49,800 nt of DNA from Onstottus_A sp036505875 (GTDB taxonomy: Bacteria > Acidobacteriota > Blastocatellia > UBA7656). Position 1 is the stretch's first letter. Each line of letters begins with the position of its first letter. The notes under the pieces are model-generated. The model was given only the letters and a program-made list of their open reading frames with translations. It was not told the DNA's origin and searched no databases. The stretch lies in NCBI GenBank assembly GCA_036505875.1, contig DASXSR010000247.1, positions 1 through 49,800 on the forward strand, read 5' to 3'. Below are positions 1 through 9,807 of this stretch, in pieces. A program made the position numbers and the translations under genes.

Positions 1-182
1 CATATCCAGGTCACGATCATCACTGAGAGACCCAGTTTGACCAAAATCAGATTGGCCGCCAGGAAGGCATAACTGGTGACGACGCTGCCGATGAACCAGA
101 TGAGATCATCCTTCCTGTTGATGATCCAGCCCAGACTGATCAGCCTCTGCCCTTCGTCAACTGCAACAGCCGTCGATGCCAT
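1..182 (-). CDS. Partial membrane protein, N-terminal 60 residues only
   Basis: An open frame starts with ATG at 182 and runs off the left edge of the window. A GGAGA ribosome binding site lies 7 nt upstream of the ATG. The visible residues begin MASTAVAVDEG and contain a hydrophobic stretch from about residue 30 that continues to the edge, so an integral membrane protein is likely. I do not recognise the family from this fragment. The gene is divergent from nothing and reads away from its neighbour, the small basic protein upstream on the same strand; the 117 nt between them (183-299) show no clear signal. The start is well supported, the function is unknown. Confidence 0.6.
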   Translation of the reverse strand, partial: MASTAVAVDEGQRLISLGWIINRKDDLIWFIGSVVTSYAFLAANLILVKLGLSVMIVTWI

Positions 183-299
183 GCGATTGTCTCCGTTGAG
201 CGTATCCTAATGGGAATTCTGCCAGGCTTCAAGCTCAAGGGGCCTCAGTTTATCACAAGCTCGGGCCGCGCCAAACCCGATTCTCTTGATCATCGAAAC

Positions 300-536
300 T
301 CATTTCCTCATGAGCTTGGGGTATCTCGATGGATCGAATCTGTGCTTGCCATCCTTGTCCATAGACCATGGGTTACTGTACTCGCGCAGGGATGGGAGCA
401 ACTCGCGTTCTGGTTCGTTGTGAAGAATCTGTTTTGTGACCCGCCTGTAACGACGGTTGTACAACCTCTTATCCTTCTTCTCGCTGCGCGCAGTCGTCAT
501 CCCCGTGACTGGAGTCTTCTTTCGCGATCTGCTCAT
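300..536 (-). CDS. Small, very basic conserved hypothetical protein (78 aa)
   Basis: The protein begins MSRSRKKTPVTG and is dominated by Lys and Arg (for example KKDKRLYNRRYRR), ending in a DGKHRFDP-type tail with a final MRK. I recall short proteins of this layout annotated as hypothetical in cyanobacteria and Bacteroidetes, with the conserved start MSRSRKKTP, but I know of no function. The charge suggests RNA or ribosome contact, which is inference. I chose ATG 536 over the in-frame GTG 548 because GGAGGT (547-552) is 10 nt upstream of 536, while it overlaps 548. The SD sits in the loop of a perfect 8-bp hairpin, preceded by a 4-codon ORF with its own SD (see separate entries), so translation is probably coupled or structure-controlled. 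Confidence 0.75.
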   Translation of the reverse strand: MSRSRKKTPVTGMTTARSEKKDKRLYNRRYRRVTKQILHNEPERELLPSLREYSNPWSMDKDGKHRFDPSRYPKLMRK

Positions 537-538
537 AT

Positions 539-560
539 TCGTTAGCACCTCCGCTAACGA
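539..560 (-). promoter_or_regulatory. Hairpin presenting the Shine-Dalgarno of the small basic protein
   Basis: Bases 539-546 and 553-560 are perfectly complementary (8 bp, TCGTTAGC/GCTAACGA). The 6-nt loop (547-552) is exactly the Shine-Dalgarno GGAGGT in the mRNA sense. The initiator ATG (536-534) starts only 2 nt beyond the stem. Such a structure could expose the SD while keeping the start region constrained, or act as a thermosensor or protein-binding operator. The structure is seen in the sequence; its regulatory role is inference. Confidence 0.6.
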
Positions 561-568
561 TATGGCAT
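554..568 (-). CDS. Putative 4-codon leader ORF (MPYR-stop) upstream of the basic protein
   Basis: In the mRNA sense a second GGAGGT (577-582) is followed after 8 nt by ATG CCA TAT CGT TAG. The stop codon falls inside the 5' arm of the SD-displaying hairpin (553-560). A ribosome ending here would sit on and melt the hairpin directly before the start of the 78-aa protein, an arrangement typical of translational coupling. The ORF is too short for statistical support, so its reality rests on the ideal SD and its exact placement. Confidence 0.35.
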   Translation of the reverse strand: MPYR

Positions 569-678
569 TTCGCAGTACCTCCGGTGAAATTGTCCGGCCT
601 TGACCATATTGCTATTCTAACCCACGAGATTGAATGTCGTTCAAGCTCGCAAATGATGGCATCTCGAAAGGAGAAACC

Positions 679-1044
679 GTGCCAAAGCCGATATATGAAT
701 TCAACGAGTATCGCAAGCAAATGAATGAGCGCATACTTGGCAGCGATCACCTGGGCATCAAGCGATTTTTTGCGCTCGACCATCAGGCCTACGAAGGCGG
801 CGCGTTAGATTCGAAAACGAAAGAACTGCTGGGACTGGTCGCGTCGCTGGTGCTGCGATGCGATGACTGCATCACCTATCATGTGCTTCAATGCGTCGAG
901 CAAAACGTGAAGCGAGAGGAGTTCCTCGATGCATTCAACGTGGCGCTTGTCGTCGGGGGGTCGATCACGATTCCCCACCTTCGTCGCGCATTCGAGCGAA
1001 TGGACGACGCATTGGCTGCGGCAGATCAACCACAAAGTCATTGA
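679..1044 (+). CDS. Carboxymuconolactone decarboxylase / AhpD-family protein
   Basis: This all-alpha CMD/AhpD-like protein has the family redox signature CDDCITYH (C61, C64, H68), the CxxCxxxH motif used by AhpD-type peroxidase partners for thiol chemistry. Conserved segments such as KTKELLGLVASL and VALVVGGSI flank it. The substrate cannot be told from sequence; a role in peroxide or alkylhydroperoxide defence or small-molecule decarboxylation is possible. The start is set at GTG 679 because AAGGAG lies 6 nt upstream and the protein then begins MPKPIYEF, as is usual in this family; an in-frame ATG at 634 would add 15 unrelated residues. It converges with the DinB gene, separated by a hairpin that can end both transcripts. 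Confidence 0.85.
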   Translation: MPKPIYEFNEYRKQMNERILGSDHLGIKRFFALDHQAYEGGALDSKTKELLGLVASLVLRCDDCITYHVLQCVEQNVKREEFLDAFNVALVVGGSITIPHLRRAFERMDDALAAADQPQSH

Positions 1045-1045
1045 G

Positions 1046-1084
1046 ACACCAAGCAGAGTCTTTGTGCTCTTTGTGGCTTGGTGT
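1046..1084. terminator. Bidirectional terminator-like hairpin between convergent genes
   Basis: The arms ACACCAAGC (1046-1054) and GCTTGGTGT (1076-1084) pair perfectly over 9 bp around a 21-nt loop that contains a smaller AGAG/CTCT stem. TTT follows on the plus side. It begins inside the stop region of the CMD gene and ends 12 nt before the DinB stop. The wording (caaag, ctttgtg) resembles the repeat family seen at 43937-44080, so it may be a domesticated repeat. Confidence 0.5.
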
Positions 1085-1095
1085 TTAGTTCCCAA

Positions 1096-1614
1096 TCACG
1101 TCGAACCGGGACCTGGCTCGTCAGCCGAGTTCAAGTACATTGCCGGGACCGGCACGTCGTTCAGTCGCAGGTACACTCCCAATTGTGCGCGATGGTGAAC
1201 TATATGGTTCATTACATAACTGCGCAGGACTGAAATCCGCGGTGCTGTCATCATTGTTTTGCCGCCCGACAGAAGAGCCCAGTCCTTCAGGAGTCGTTCA
1301 TCGGTCGCGGAAGCCAAGGCTCGGCGCGCCGCGGCGACGTTCTGGTCGAAAGTCTCGAGAAGCTCGTCACGCGACTTTGCGGGCTCGTTCTTCGGAGGCG
1401 GCTGGCCCCCCGGAGCGATATCGATCTCCTCGTTTTCAATCGTGATAGTCGCCCAGCTCGGCAGCGAGGCAAGATGCGTCGCGAGCTGACCTATCGAGAA
1501 CGACTTCTCGTGCGGTTTCCAACTCAGCTTGTCTTCCGGCACGCGCTCGAGAATCTTTCGAGTGTTTGCCATCTCTTGATCGAACTCTGATAACAATGTT
1601 TCGCTTAATTGCAT
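1096..1614 (-). CDS. DinB-family (DinB/YfiT four-helix bundle) protein
   Basis: This 172-residue protein has the DinB-fold features: an N-terminal helix pair with WKPHEKSFSIGQLATHLA and a C-terminal NHIVHHRAQLG helix. H47, H137 and H141 form the usual metal triad. Family members are metal-dependent thiol or glutathione/mycothiol/bacillithiol S-transferase-like enzymes, often of unknown substrate. GAGG lies 4 nt before the ATG. It begins 27 nt after the GH3 gene on the same strand, so it is probably the last gene of the xylan operon, although its chemistry does not obviously fit xylan breakdown. The specific function is unknown. Confidence 0.85.
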   Translation of the reverse strand: MQLSETLLSEFDQEMANTRKILERVPEDKLSWKPHEKSFSIGQLATHLASLPSWATITIENEEIDIAPGGQPPPKNEPAKSRDELLETFDQNVAAARRALASATDERLLKDWALLSGGKTMMTAPRISVLRSYVMNHIVHHRAQLGVYLRLNDVPVPAMYLNSADEPGPGST

Positions 1615-1641
1615 TTCGCCTCAATTGTCACAACCGCAGCG

Positions 1642-4299
1642 CTAGGGAACCGCGATGAGTTTCCCCGTAATGACAAAGCGTTCACTGACCGCGCCCGTCG
1701 TCCTGGCGTCGGCGCGGCCTGCAAACCCAGGTTGCTTGCCTCCGACGCTCACCAAGAACTCGCCCGGTTCGATGACGCGTTTGCCTTTGTCATCTATCAC
1801 CGAAAGCTGTCGAGGCTCGATTGTGAACGAGAGTCTCTGCTTTTCGCCTCGCCCGAGCGTGAGTCGTTTGATTCCAGCCAGGGACCTGATCGGCGCCGGA
1901 ACGAACGCGGCCACGTCAGTAATGTACATCTCTACAACTTCATCGCCGGCGCGATCGCCGATGTTCTGCACATCGACGGTTACTCGGAGATCTTTGCCGG
2001 CCTTGATGGTTTTCGCGCTGAGCTTCAGATTGGAATACTTGAACTTCGTATAGCTCAGTCCGAACCCGAACGGATATAGCGGCTCGCCCTTGAAGTAACG
2101 GTACGTGCGCCCCTCCATATTGTAATCTTCGAACGGCGGAAGGTCGGCGACAGATTTGTAGAAGGTGACGGGAAGTCTGCCGGCGGGGTTGTAATCTCCA
2201 AACAACACATCAGCAAGGGCGGCGCCTCCCTCTTCGCCGGGATACCAGGCCTCTACGATTGCGGGAACGTTATCCGCGGCCCAGTTGACCGCAAGAGCGC
2301 TGCCGCTGAGCAATACCAGAACAACCGGCTTGCCGGTTGCCTGCACAGCTTTGAGCAAATCTTCCTGAGCTTTCGGCAATCCTATGTCGGTGCGGTCGCC
2401 GCCCAGAAAGCCTTCAGCATTGACCCTCATCTCTTCGCCTTCGAGCGCCGGGGAGATGCCCAACGCCAAAACGGTCGCGTCCGCTTGCCGCGCAACGCTC
2501 ACCGCTTCTTCCCTGATTCGTTCAGCGAAACGTGGAAGCCCCCAGATGAACTTCGCAATGGCATTGCGGACGTCTTCGTAATACTCGATACGAATCTCAT
2601 AAACGCGCCCTGCATCAAGCCGCGCTTCTTTCATCACAGTCCTGATTTGGCTCGCCGGGTCGCGCGCCCATGCATCGACCAGAAGCTTGTCGTCCAGATA
2701 CAAACGGGCGCCGTCGTCAGCCATCACGCCGAGTTGATAGACTCCCGACTCGGGCGGAGTGAACTTGCCGGTCCACCTAGCCGAGAAGCCATCCTCATTC
2801 ACCTGCGGCGCCGGACTGCCGCGACTCCAATCAAAATTGACTTGCTCATCTGGTCTGACCAACACCGGCTGGCCTTTCAACTCCTTATTGTTGAAGTACT
2901 CGCCTTTGAACCCGCCAGGCGTAGCGGAGACCGGCACAGGAGCGCCTACTTCGCCAGGCATCGTCGCGCCCAAAGCGTAAAGCACTTTCGTTGTAGGGGA
3001 GACCTTCGCTCGAATGCCGGCCAGCGGCGTGACAAGCTTCGTCGGCTGACCGTTGTAGTTTCCGAGCAAGACCGTCGACGCCTCAGCGTTTGGACCGATC
3101 ACCGCGATGGTATTGATGCTTTTCTTCAGCGGCAGAGCGCCGTTTTCATTCTTCAACAGCACGATCGACTCGCGGGCCGCTTTGAGAGTAAGCGCACGGT
3201 GCGCAGGCGAAGCGTTTTCTGAAAATGGTATGTGCGCGTAAGGAACAAGCTCCGGCGGGTCGAACATGCCGAGCCGAAACCTCGCCGTCATAAGTCGCTT
3301 CAAAGCTATGTCGATTTCGGCTTCGGTGATCAGTCCATCTTTGACCGCTTTGACGAGTGATGTATATTCCCTTCCGCAGGTAAGATCAGTGCCCGCTTTG
3401 ATCGAAAGCGCCGAAGCCTTTCCCTCTGAATCGACGAACCGATGACCCGCGTGAATGTCGCGGATCGCGCCGCAGTCTGAGACTACATAACCGTCGAAGC
3501 CCCACTGGCGACGAAGAATGTCCGTCAACAGCCGCGTATTCGCGCAGCAAGGCTCGCCATCCGTGCGATTGTAGGCGCACATAACCGAGTAGGCGTGACC
3601 TTCGACGATCGTGGCGCGAAACGCGGGAAGATATGTTTCTTGCAGGTCTCTCTCGGCGACCCTCGCGTCAAAACCGTGTCGCTGCGGTTCGGGGCCGCTG
3701 TGCACCGCGTAGTGCTTTGGCGTCGCAATGACCTTGAAGTAGTGTGGATCATTGCCCTGCAGGCCCTTAACGAATGCGACCGCCAGCCTCGAGGTCAGAT
3801 ACGGATCCTCGCCGTAGGTCTCCTGCCCGCGTCCCCAGCGCGGGTCGCGAAAGATGTTGATGTTGGGGCTCCAGAAGGTCAGACCCTGGTAGCGCGCGTG
3901 CTGATCGTTGCGAATGAACTCGTGGTGTTTGGCGCGCGCCTCGGTTGAGATTACATCCGCGACCTTGTAGATAAGATCGGCGTCCCAGGTCGCGGCAAGT
4001 CCGATGGCTTGCGGGAACACCGTCGCATAGCCCGCTCGCGCAACACCGTGCAGCGCTTCGTTCCACCAGTCGTACTCAGGGATGTCGAGACGCTTGATGG
4101 CCGGCGCGGCATTCATCATCTGCGAAATCTTCTCTTCAAGCGTCATTCGTGAGACCAGATCATCGACCCGCTTTTCGATCGGAAGCGCAGGATTCTTATA
4201 AGGCGGCGTTGGATCTTGCCCGGCGGTCACATGCCTTTGCAGGGATAACAGCAAACAAGCGAGGACAGCCAGCACGCACGCAGCCGAACGTTTCATCAT
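1642..4299 (-). CDS. Glycoside hydrolase family 3 beta-xylosidase/beta-glucosidase with inserted PA14 domain
   Basis: The 885-residue protein has a signal peptide (about residues 1-26), then the GH3 N-terminal barrel. The KHYAVHSGP segment is at 195-203 and the nucleophile is D275 in YVVSDCGAIR. The GH3 C-terminal domain starts near 385 and is interrupted by a PA14 domain (about 461-590, GEYFNN... MADDGARLYLDD). It resumes with a probable acid/base Glu near 620-623 (ALEGEEM) and ends with a fibronectin III-like domain (about 780-860). WWNEALHGVAR and the PA14 insertion fit periplasmic enzymes removing xylose or glucose from oligosaccharide ends. The neighbouring GH10 and CE15 genes make beta-xylosidase the likelier activity. 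AAGGAG precedes the tandem ATGs at 4299 and 4296; either could be used. Confidence 0.93.
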   Translation of the reverse strand: MMKRSAACVLAVLACLLLSLQRHVTAGQDPTPPYKNPALPIEKRVDDLVSRMTLEEKISQMMNAAPAIKRLDIPEYDWWNEALHGVARAGYATVFPQAIGLAATWDADLIYKVADVISTEARAKHHEFIRNDQHARYQGLTFWSPNINIFRDPRWGRGQETYGEDPYLTSRLAVAFVKGLQGNDPHYFKVIATPKHYAVHSGPEPQRHGFDARVAERDLQETYLPAFRATIVEGHAYSVMCAYNRTDGEPCCANTRLLTDILRRQWGFDGYVVSDCGAIRDIHAGHRFVDSEGKASALSIKAGTDLTCGREYTSLVKAVKDGLITEAEIDIALKRLMTARFRLGMFDPPELVPYAHIPFSENASPAHRALTLKAARESIVLLKNENGALPLKKSINTIAVIGPNAEASTVLLGNYNGQPTKLVTPLAGIRAKVSPTTKVLYALGATMPGEVGAPVPVSATPGGFKGEYFNNKELKGQPVLVRPDEQVNFDWSRGSPAPQVNEDGFSARWTGKFTPPESGVYQLGVMADDGARLYLDDKLLVDAWARDPASQIRTVMKEARLDAGRVYEIRIEYYEDVRNAIAKFIWGLPRFAERIREEAVSVARQADATVLALGISPALEGEEMRVNAEGFLGGDRTDIGLPKAQEDLLKAVQATGKPVVLVLLSGSALAVNWAADNVPAIVEAWYPGEEGGAALADVLFGDYNPAGRLPVTFYKSVADLPPFEDYNMEGRTYRYFKGEPLYPFGFGLSYTKFKYSNLKLSAKTIKAGKDLRVTVDVQNIGDRAGDEVVEMYITDVAAFVPAPIRSLAGIKRLTLGRGEKQRLSFTIEPRQLSVIDDKGKRVIEPGEFLVSVGGKQPGFAGRADARTTGAVSERFVITGKLIAVP

Positions 4300-4322
4300 T
4301 CTCCTTGCCGCCTGCCCCTGTT

Positions 4323-5627
4323 TCAGGGGTAGGTGAACTCGTTTGACAACAGGCCGTCAGGGTTCCTTATCTGAAGCACGTCGCCCGACCGGACTCTCGC
4401 GCCGGACTTCTTGGCGACCAAACCAGTCCCGGGATTCTCGGAATCATTCGAGACCTTCCTCTGCCTCTCGCCGTTGATGAACAGATCCGCGCCAACTTCG
4501 AATAGCTCACCGGTAACCATCAATCTCTTACCGCTGATCGATGCGCCGATGATTCGAGGCGCCAGGTTCAGCCCTTGTTGCAACTCCTTCTGAAGCGCGA
4601 AGTACGCAGGCTTGGCTTGATAGTTGGCGTCGTAGATCAACGCGTCGCCCCAACCGGCAAACGTGCCGGGCACCCACGAATACTTGTCGGTGAAGCCCCA
4701 CATCAGTAAGGCTTTGCAATTGGGTTGGGTCAAACAGAAATCGATTGCGTCCCGAAAAGCGTCTGCCTGTTGGGCCAGTTTCTCAGAAGTCGAGGGCAGA
4801 TTGATACGCACATCCATCTCGGTGATGGAAATCTCAAGGCCAAGATCGGCAAGGCGCCGTGCATTTGCCTGGTTGGAAGACTGAATCCTGAAGCCGTCGA
4901 CTTGATGCATCTGCCAGCCAACGCCGTCGATCGGGACTTGCTGAGTCTTCAGGTCTTGCAGCATTGCGTAAACGGCGTTGGACTTTGCGCTCAGCCCCTC
5001 AATCGAATAGTCGTTGTAGTAAAGCTTTGCGTTGGGATCGGCTTCTCGAGCAAATTGAAACGCAAGCTTCAAGTAGTCCGGACCGATGGCCTGGTACCAG
5101 AAAGAGTTGGTCCTCAAGGCTCCCGTCGCATCGTCGATGGCTTCGTTGACCACGTCCCACGCCCAGACTCGCGCCCGATACCGTCCGACCAGCGTTAGAA
5201 TATGCTCTCGCAGTATGGCGATCGCTTCATCTCGCGTGAAGTTGCCCGCTGTCAGCCAGCCCGGCAGCGCGTTATGCCACACAAGCGTGTGTCCGCGAAT
5301 CTTCATGTTGTGGCCTTCCGCGAAATCGACGAGCGCGTCCGTGTCGATGAAGTTGAAAGTGTCCCTGGATGGACGAACGGAAGCCCACTTGAATGCATTC
5401 TCGGCTACGATGATGTTGAACTCGCGCTTGAGGGTGTCCTGATAGTCGCTTTCGTTTCTGAACGGCGTCATCGCGACCGCCGCTCCTATCCGGACCCCGC
5501 GCAGATCGGCAGACGCGCGTAAGGGTTGGTTCTGGGCCAGGACGAAATCGGGATAGGACATGCTGGAAACGAGCAGCACAGCGCCCACAATCAGACTTCC
5601 GAGACTGTCTTTCGCGGTGCTGACCAT
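4323..5627 (-). CDS. Endo-1,4-beta-xylanase, glycoside hydrolase family 10
   Basis: This is a secreted GH10 (beta/alpha)8 xylanase cutting internal xylan bonds with retention. A signal peptide covers about residues 1-32 (ending VLAQ). RGHTLVWHNALPGWL is at 111-125, the acid/base E162 lies in WDVVNEA and the nucleophile E270 in ISITEMDV. The catalytic domain ends near residue 350. The last 80 residues form a small beta-rich tail (GASISGKRLMVTGE... LFINGERQ) resembling IPT/TIG-like C-terminal modules, which may serve binding or surface display; this is inference. The start is 5 nt after the enolase-family gene, indicating co-transcription; no strong SD is seen, so translational coupling is likely. 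Confidence 0.95.
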   Translation of the reverse strand: MVSTAKDSLGSLIVGAVLLVSSMSYPDFVLAQNQPLRASADLRGVRIGAAVAMTPFRNESDYQDTLKREFNIIVAENAFKWASVRPSRDTFNFIDTDALVDFAEGHNMKIRGHTLVWHNALPGWLTAGNFTRDEAIAILREHILTLVGRYRARVWAWDVVNEAIDDATGALRTNSFWYQAIGPDYLKLAFQFAREADPNAKLYYNDYSIEGLSAKSNAVYAMLQDLKTQQVPIDGVGWQMHQVDGFRIQSSNQANARRLADLGLEISITEMDVRINLPSTSEKLAQQADAFRDAIDFCLTQPNCKALLMWGFTDKYSWVPGTFAGWGDALIYDANYQAKPAYFALQKELQQGLNLAPRIIGASISGKRLMVTGELFEVGADLFINGERQRKVSNDSENPGTGLVAKKSGARVRSGDVLQIRNPDGLLSNEFTYP

Positions 5628-5632
5628 TTTTG

Positions 5633-6877
<1,245 letters not shown>

Positions 6878-6960
6878 CGCTGTGAATCAAATGCCGGCTC
6901 TCTTACCGAGAAGCAATGAACACTTGCTAAAGCAAAGCGTGCAATGTATTACGCCGCGAT

Positions 6961-8373
6961 TCATCTTCCTTGTTTCACTTTAAAGTAGCGACTGGCGAAG
7001 GTCAGGAACGTCGGCCAATTCGGGCCGGGTGTGTGACCGCCAGTGTGCTGACGGAAGGCTACGTCACCGTCAATCAAGGCCGTCTCTATCGCCGGGAATT
7101 CGGCCGTGCCCATGTCGCGTTTGCCTAGCAGCTTATAGACCGGCCCGGCGCCGGCCCCAGCCAGGAACATGCCTTTGGCGTCGACCCATTGATCTCCTTT
7201 GTCGCCTGCGCTGATGAAGACAGGTCGCGGTGCGCAAAGTGCAACCAACTCGTGTGAATCAACAGGCAGATCATTCCAGTTGAGCGGCCCGGCGTATTTG
7301 AGGAAGTTGCCGGCCATCCAATGATACTCGTTCGGCGCTGCGACGTTCTCGACCAACTCGCCCCAATTGCGCCGGTGCAGCTTCGCGCCCCCCTCGCCCG
7401 AAGAGCTGACAAAGGCTATGGCCAAACGAGGCTCGTAAGCCATCGCGACAAGCGTCGCCTTGCCGTAGCGCGAATGCCCTTCGAGTCCGACTTGCTTAGC
7501 GTCTACCGCTTTGTCCGTCTCAAAATAATCCAGCGCGCGGCTCGCGCCCCAAGCCCAAGCGCGCAATGCGCCCCAGTCATCCGGCTTGCGCGGCTGCCCC
7601 TTGTTGCACAGGCCGATGATGCCTTGCGTCAGGCCTGCGCCGTTGTCGGCTTGAACGCTGGTGGGAACGAGGCTGGCATAGCCCCAACCTTTCGCCAGCA
7701 ACTGCTGTTGCCAGGGCGGGCCAGCCTGTGACATGCCGGGCGGCGGCCCTGGCGGAGGAGCCACACCTGCTTGCCGCGGCGGCAATGCGCCGAAGCCAAA
7801 TTCCATAATCACCGGCACCGGGCCTTTCGCGCTCGCCGGAGTGGTCGACGTCAATCGAATGTCTACCGTGATCTGTGAGCACGACGAATTGTCGACGTGG
7901 CCGATGAGTTGTTTGGTGATGACCGGCACATCGTATTTCACTTCGTTGATTGTGCTGGTCACTTCCCACTTCACCTTGGGCGTAACCTTTGGCATGCGGC
8001 CATAGATTTCGCGGTCGAAATCCTCGACGATCTCCGGCCGGCGCTGATCCCACCACTGCTTGGCCGAAGTGACCTTCTTCCCGTTCTTCAAGACGAGCGC
8101 GTCGGGCAGGTTCGGAAACGGATTAGCCCTGGACTCGTCGTAGTTGGCGGCATTGGGCGCTTGGGAATTGCCGCTCACTCCCTGTCGCAACGAAGTGATC
8201 TTCAGCAGCTCCATCATACGCTGGTGATCAGCTTTAGTGGCGGCTTGTTGAGCCTGCATCTGCGCCTGTTGTTCGGGCGTCAGCTGCCGTTGCTGTTGCT
8301 GGCCGAAAAGTGCTCCGCCGGCGAGCGTGAAAAGCAGAGAAGCGGCAATGTTCAGCGCGAGCGAGCGTTTCAT
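6961..8373 (-). CDS. Glucuronoyl esterase, carbohydrate esterase family 15
   Basis: CE15 enzymes cleave the ester between 4-O-methyl-glucuronic acid on xylan and lignin alcohols. The protein has a signal peptide (MKRSLALN start), a Gln-rich linker after it, and the alpha/beta-hydrolase core with the nucleophile elbow GHSRYGK (S301), SSSGEGGAK (E327) and a C-terminal HTGGH (H443), matching the bacterial CE15 triad. A Pro/Gly-rich loop (about 200-220, APPPGPPPG) lies in the core near positions where bacterial members carry variable insertions. I chose ATG 8373, not the longer in-frame start at 8463, because it gives a proper signal peptide and leaves a 22-nt gap to the upstream gene instead of a 68-nt overlap. 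Confidence 0.92.
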   Translation of the reverse strand: MKRSLALNIAASLLFTLAGGALFGQQQQRQLTPEQQAQMQAQQAATKADHQRMMELLKITSLRQGVSGNSQAPNAANYDESRANPFPNLPDALVLKNGKKVTSAKQWWDQRRPEIVEDFDREIYGRMPKVTPKVKWEVTSTINEVKYDVPVITKQLIGHVDNSSCSQITVDIRLTSTTPASAKGPVPVIMEFGFGALPPRQAGVAPPPGPPPGMSQAGPPWQQQLLAKGWGYASLVPTSVQADNGAGLTQGIIGLCNKGQPRKPDDWGALRAWAWGASRALDYFETDKAVDAKQVGLEGHSRYGKATLVAMAYEPRLAIAFVSSSGEGGAKLHRRNWGELVENVAAPNEYHWMAGNFLKYAGPLNWNDLPVDSHELVALCAPRPVFISAGDKGDQWVDAKGMFLAGAGAGPVYKLLGKRDMGTAEFPAIETALIDGDVAFRQHTGGHTPGPNWPTFLTFASRYFKVKQGR

Positions 8374-8395
8374 TATTCTGCTGCAAATCTGACGT

Positions 8396-9802
8396 TTAAA
8401 CTTTGTGGGCAGGGATGACATACGGCCAACGTTGCGCACGAGACAACATACCGTTGGCTTCATCGTCGTTTTTGAACCTCTCCTTCATCGGATCCCAATA
8501 AATCTTCCTCTTCAATTTCATTGCAATCTGATGAAGCAAGCACGCCGAGCAGGAGCGGTGTCCGACCTCGATCGGCGCAATCGGCGGCTTGCGAGTCTTG
8601 ATGCACTCAAGCCAGTTGCCGTGATGCTCCTTGCTTTCGTACAGGTGAATCTCCTGAGGCCCGATCACGGACGTGATGATCTTCGGATCACTCGCGGCGA
8701 GCGCTTTAGCGTCTTTCAGTTTCGCTTGCGGGTCGCTGGCGGTTACCGATTCGTTTCCGCGAGAAACGAATATCCAACCTTCGGACCCTTCAAACTTAAT
8801 CCCGTTAGGCAGTTCGGTGCTGACGATCATCTTCACTCCGTTGGCATACACAGCCTCAGTGCGAAACTTGCCGTGGACATCCCACAATCCTTTTTTCGGG
8901 AATTCGGCCCAGCCCGAAATTTCAATCGGCCCGGTATACTCGGTGTCCATCCCCCAGTGCGCACAATCGATGTGATGTGAGCCCCAACCGGTGATCATCC
9001 CCGCGCCGAACTGCTCGCAGCGCAACCAGCCGGGCCGGCTATAGTCCTTCTGCGGATGCACTCGTTTTTCGGTGTAATACACGTAGGGAGTGGAGCCAAG
9101 CCACATCTCATAATTGAGGTTCTTTGGAATCGGCATCTCCGGCTCTTCGTCTCCCGCTGGATCAGCGGGCAGACCCACCGACACCGTCTTCAACTGACCG
9201 ATTCGACCGTTCCGAACTAATTCGGCCGCATAACGAAACTGCACCGACGATCGTTGCTGGCTGCCGATCTGGAAAACTCGGCCCGTTCGGTGGACTGTGT
9301 CGCTCAACGCGCGCCCCTCGGCAATCGTGAGCGAAGCCGGCTTCTGCATGTACACGTCTTTGCCGGCTTCCACCGCGTGAATTCCAATCAACGCGTGCCA
9401 GTGATCCGGAGTGCTGATCAGCACCGCGTCGATGTCTTTATTTTGCAGCAGCTCACGGTAATCTCCATAACCGGTAACGCCGTCATAAGGCTTTCCCGTC
9501 TTCTTGCTGTAATATCCGTTGACCAGCTTCTTAGCATCGTCCACTCGCTTGCTATCCAGATCGCAAACGGCAATGATCTTCGCGCTGTCGTATCTCCAAA
9601 CGCCGGGCAAATCGTGTTCGCGCGAAATGCGGCCCGTACCAATCGCGCCCACATTGATCCGGTTGCTGGGAGCATGTTCCTGCAGGACAGACGCGGGCAC
9701 GATCGTGGGGAATCCGCTCGCCGCGATGGAAGCAACGGCTCCCGTAACTGCCGTCTTCATGAAGTCTCTGCGCGAGACGCCGGTCTTTTGGGTGTTGCTC
9801 AT
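8396..9802 (-). CDS. Tat-exported Gfo/Idh/MocA-family oxidoreductase (first copy)
   Basis: The protein starts with a twin-arginine signal (SRRDFMK, R11-R12, then a hydrophobic h-region). A Rossmann domain with GAIGTG (52-57), CDLD at the end of strand 2 and a QKP variant of the family EKP motif (K154) follows, then the Gfo/Idh C-terminal domain (GMITGWGSHHIDCAHWG). Tat export implies that it folds with NAD(P) in the cytoplasm and works in the periplasm, as known for glucose-fructose oxidoreductase. The substrate is unknown; a xylan-derived glycoside is suggested by context. Start ATG 9802 has GAGGTG 6 nt upstream; the in-frame GTG at 9811 is inside that SD. It begins 5 nt after the ThuA gene. 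Confidence 0.88.
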   Translation of the reverse strand: MSNTQKTGVSRRDFMKTAVTGAVASIAASGFPTIVPASVLQEHAPSNRINVGAIGTGRISREHDLPGVWRYDSAKIIAVCDLDSKRVDDAKKLVNGYYSKKTGKPYDGVTGYGDYRELLQNKDIDAVLISTPDHWHALIGIHAVEAGKDVYMQKPASLTIAEGRALSDTVHRTGRVFQIGSQQRSSVQFRYAAELVRNGRIGQLKTVSVGLPADPAGDEEPEMPIPKNLNYEMWLGSTPYVYYTEKRVHPQKDYSRPGWLRCEQFGAGMITGWGSHHIDCAHWGMDTEYTGPIEISGWAEFPKKGLWDVHGKFRTEAVYANGVKMIVSTELPNGIKFEGSEGWIFVSRGNESVTASDPQAKLKDAKALAASDPKIITSVIGPQEIHLYESKEHHGNWLECIKTRKPPIAPIEVGHRSCSACLLHQIAMKLKRKIYWDPMKERFKNDDEANGMLSRAQRWPYVIPAHKV

Positions 9803-9807
9803 AATGG

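Noticed and set aside
8374..8463. Longer N-terminus for the CE15 esterase
   Set aside because: It would overlap the upstream oxidoreductase gene by 68 nt and bury the signal peptide; ATG 8373 explains the sequence better.
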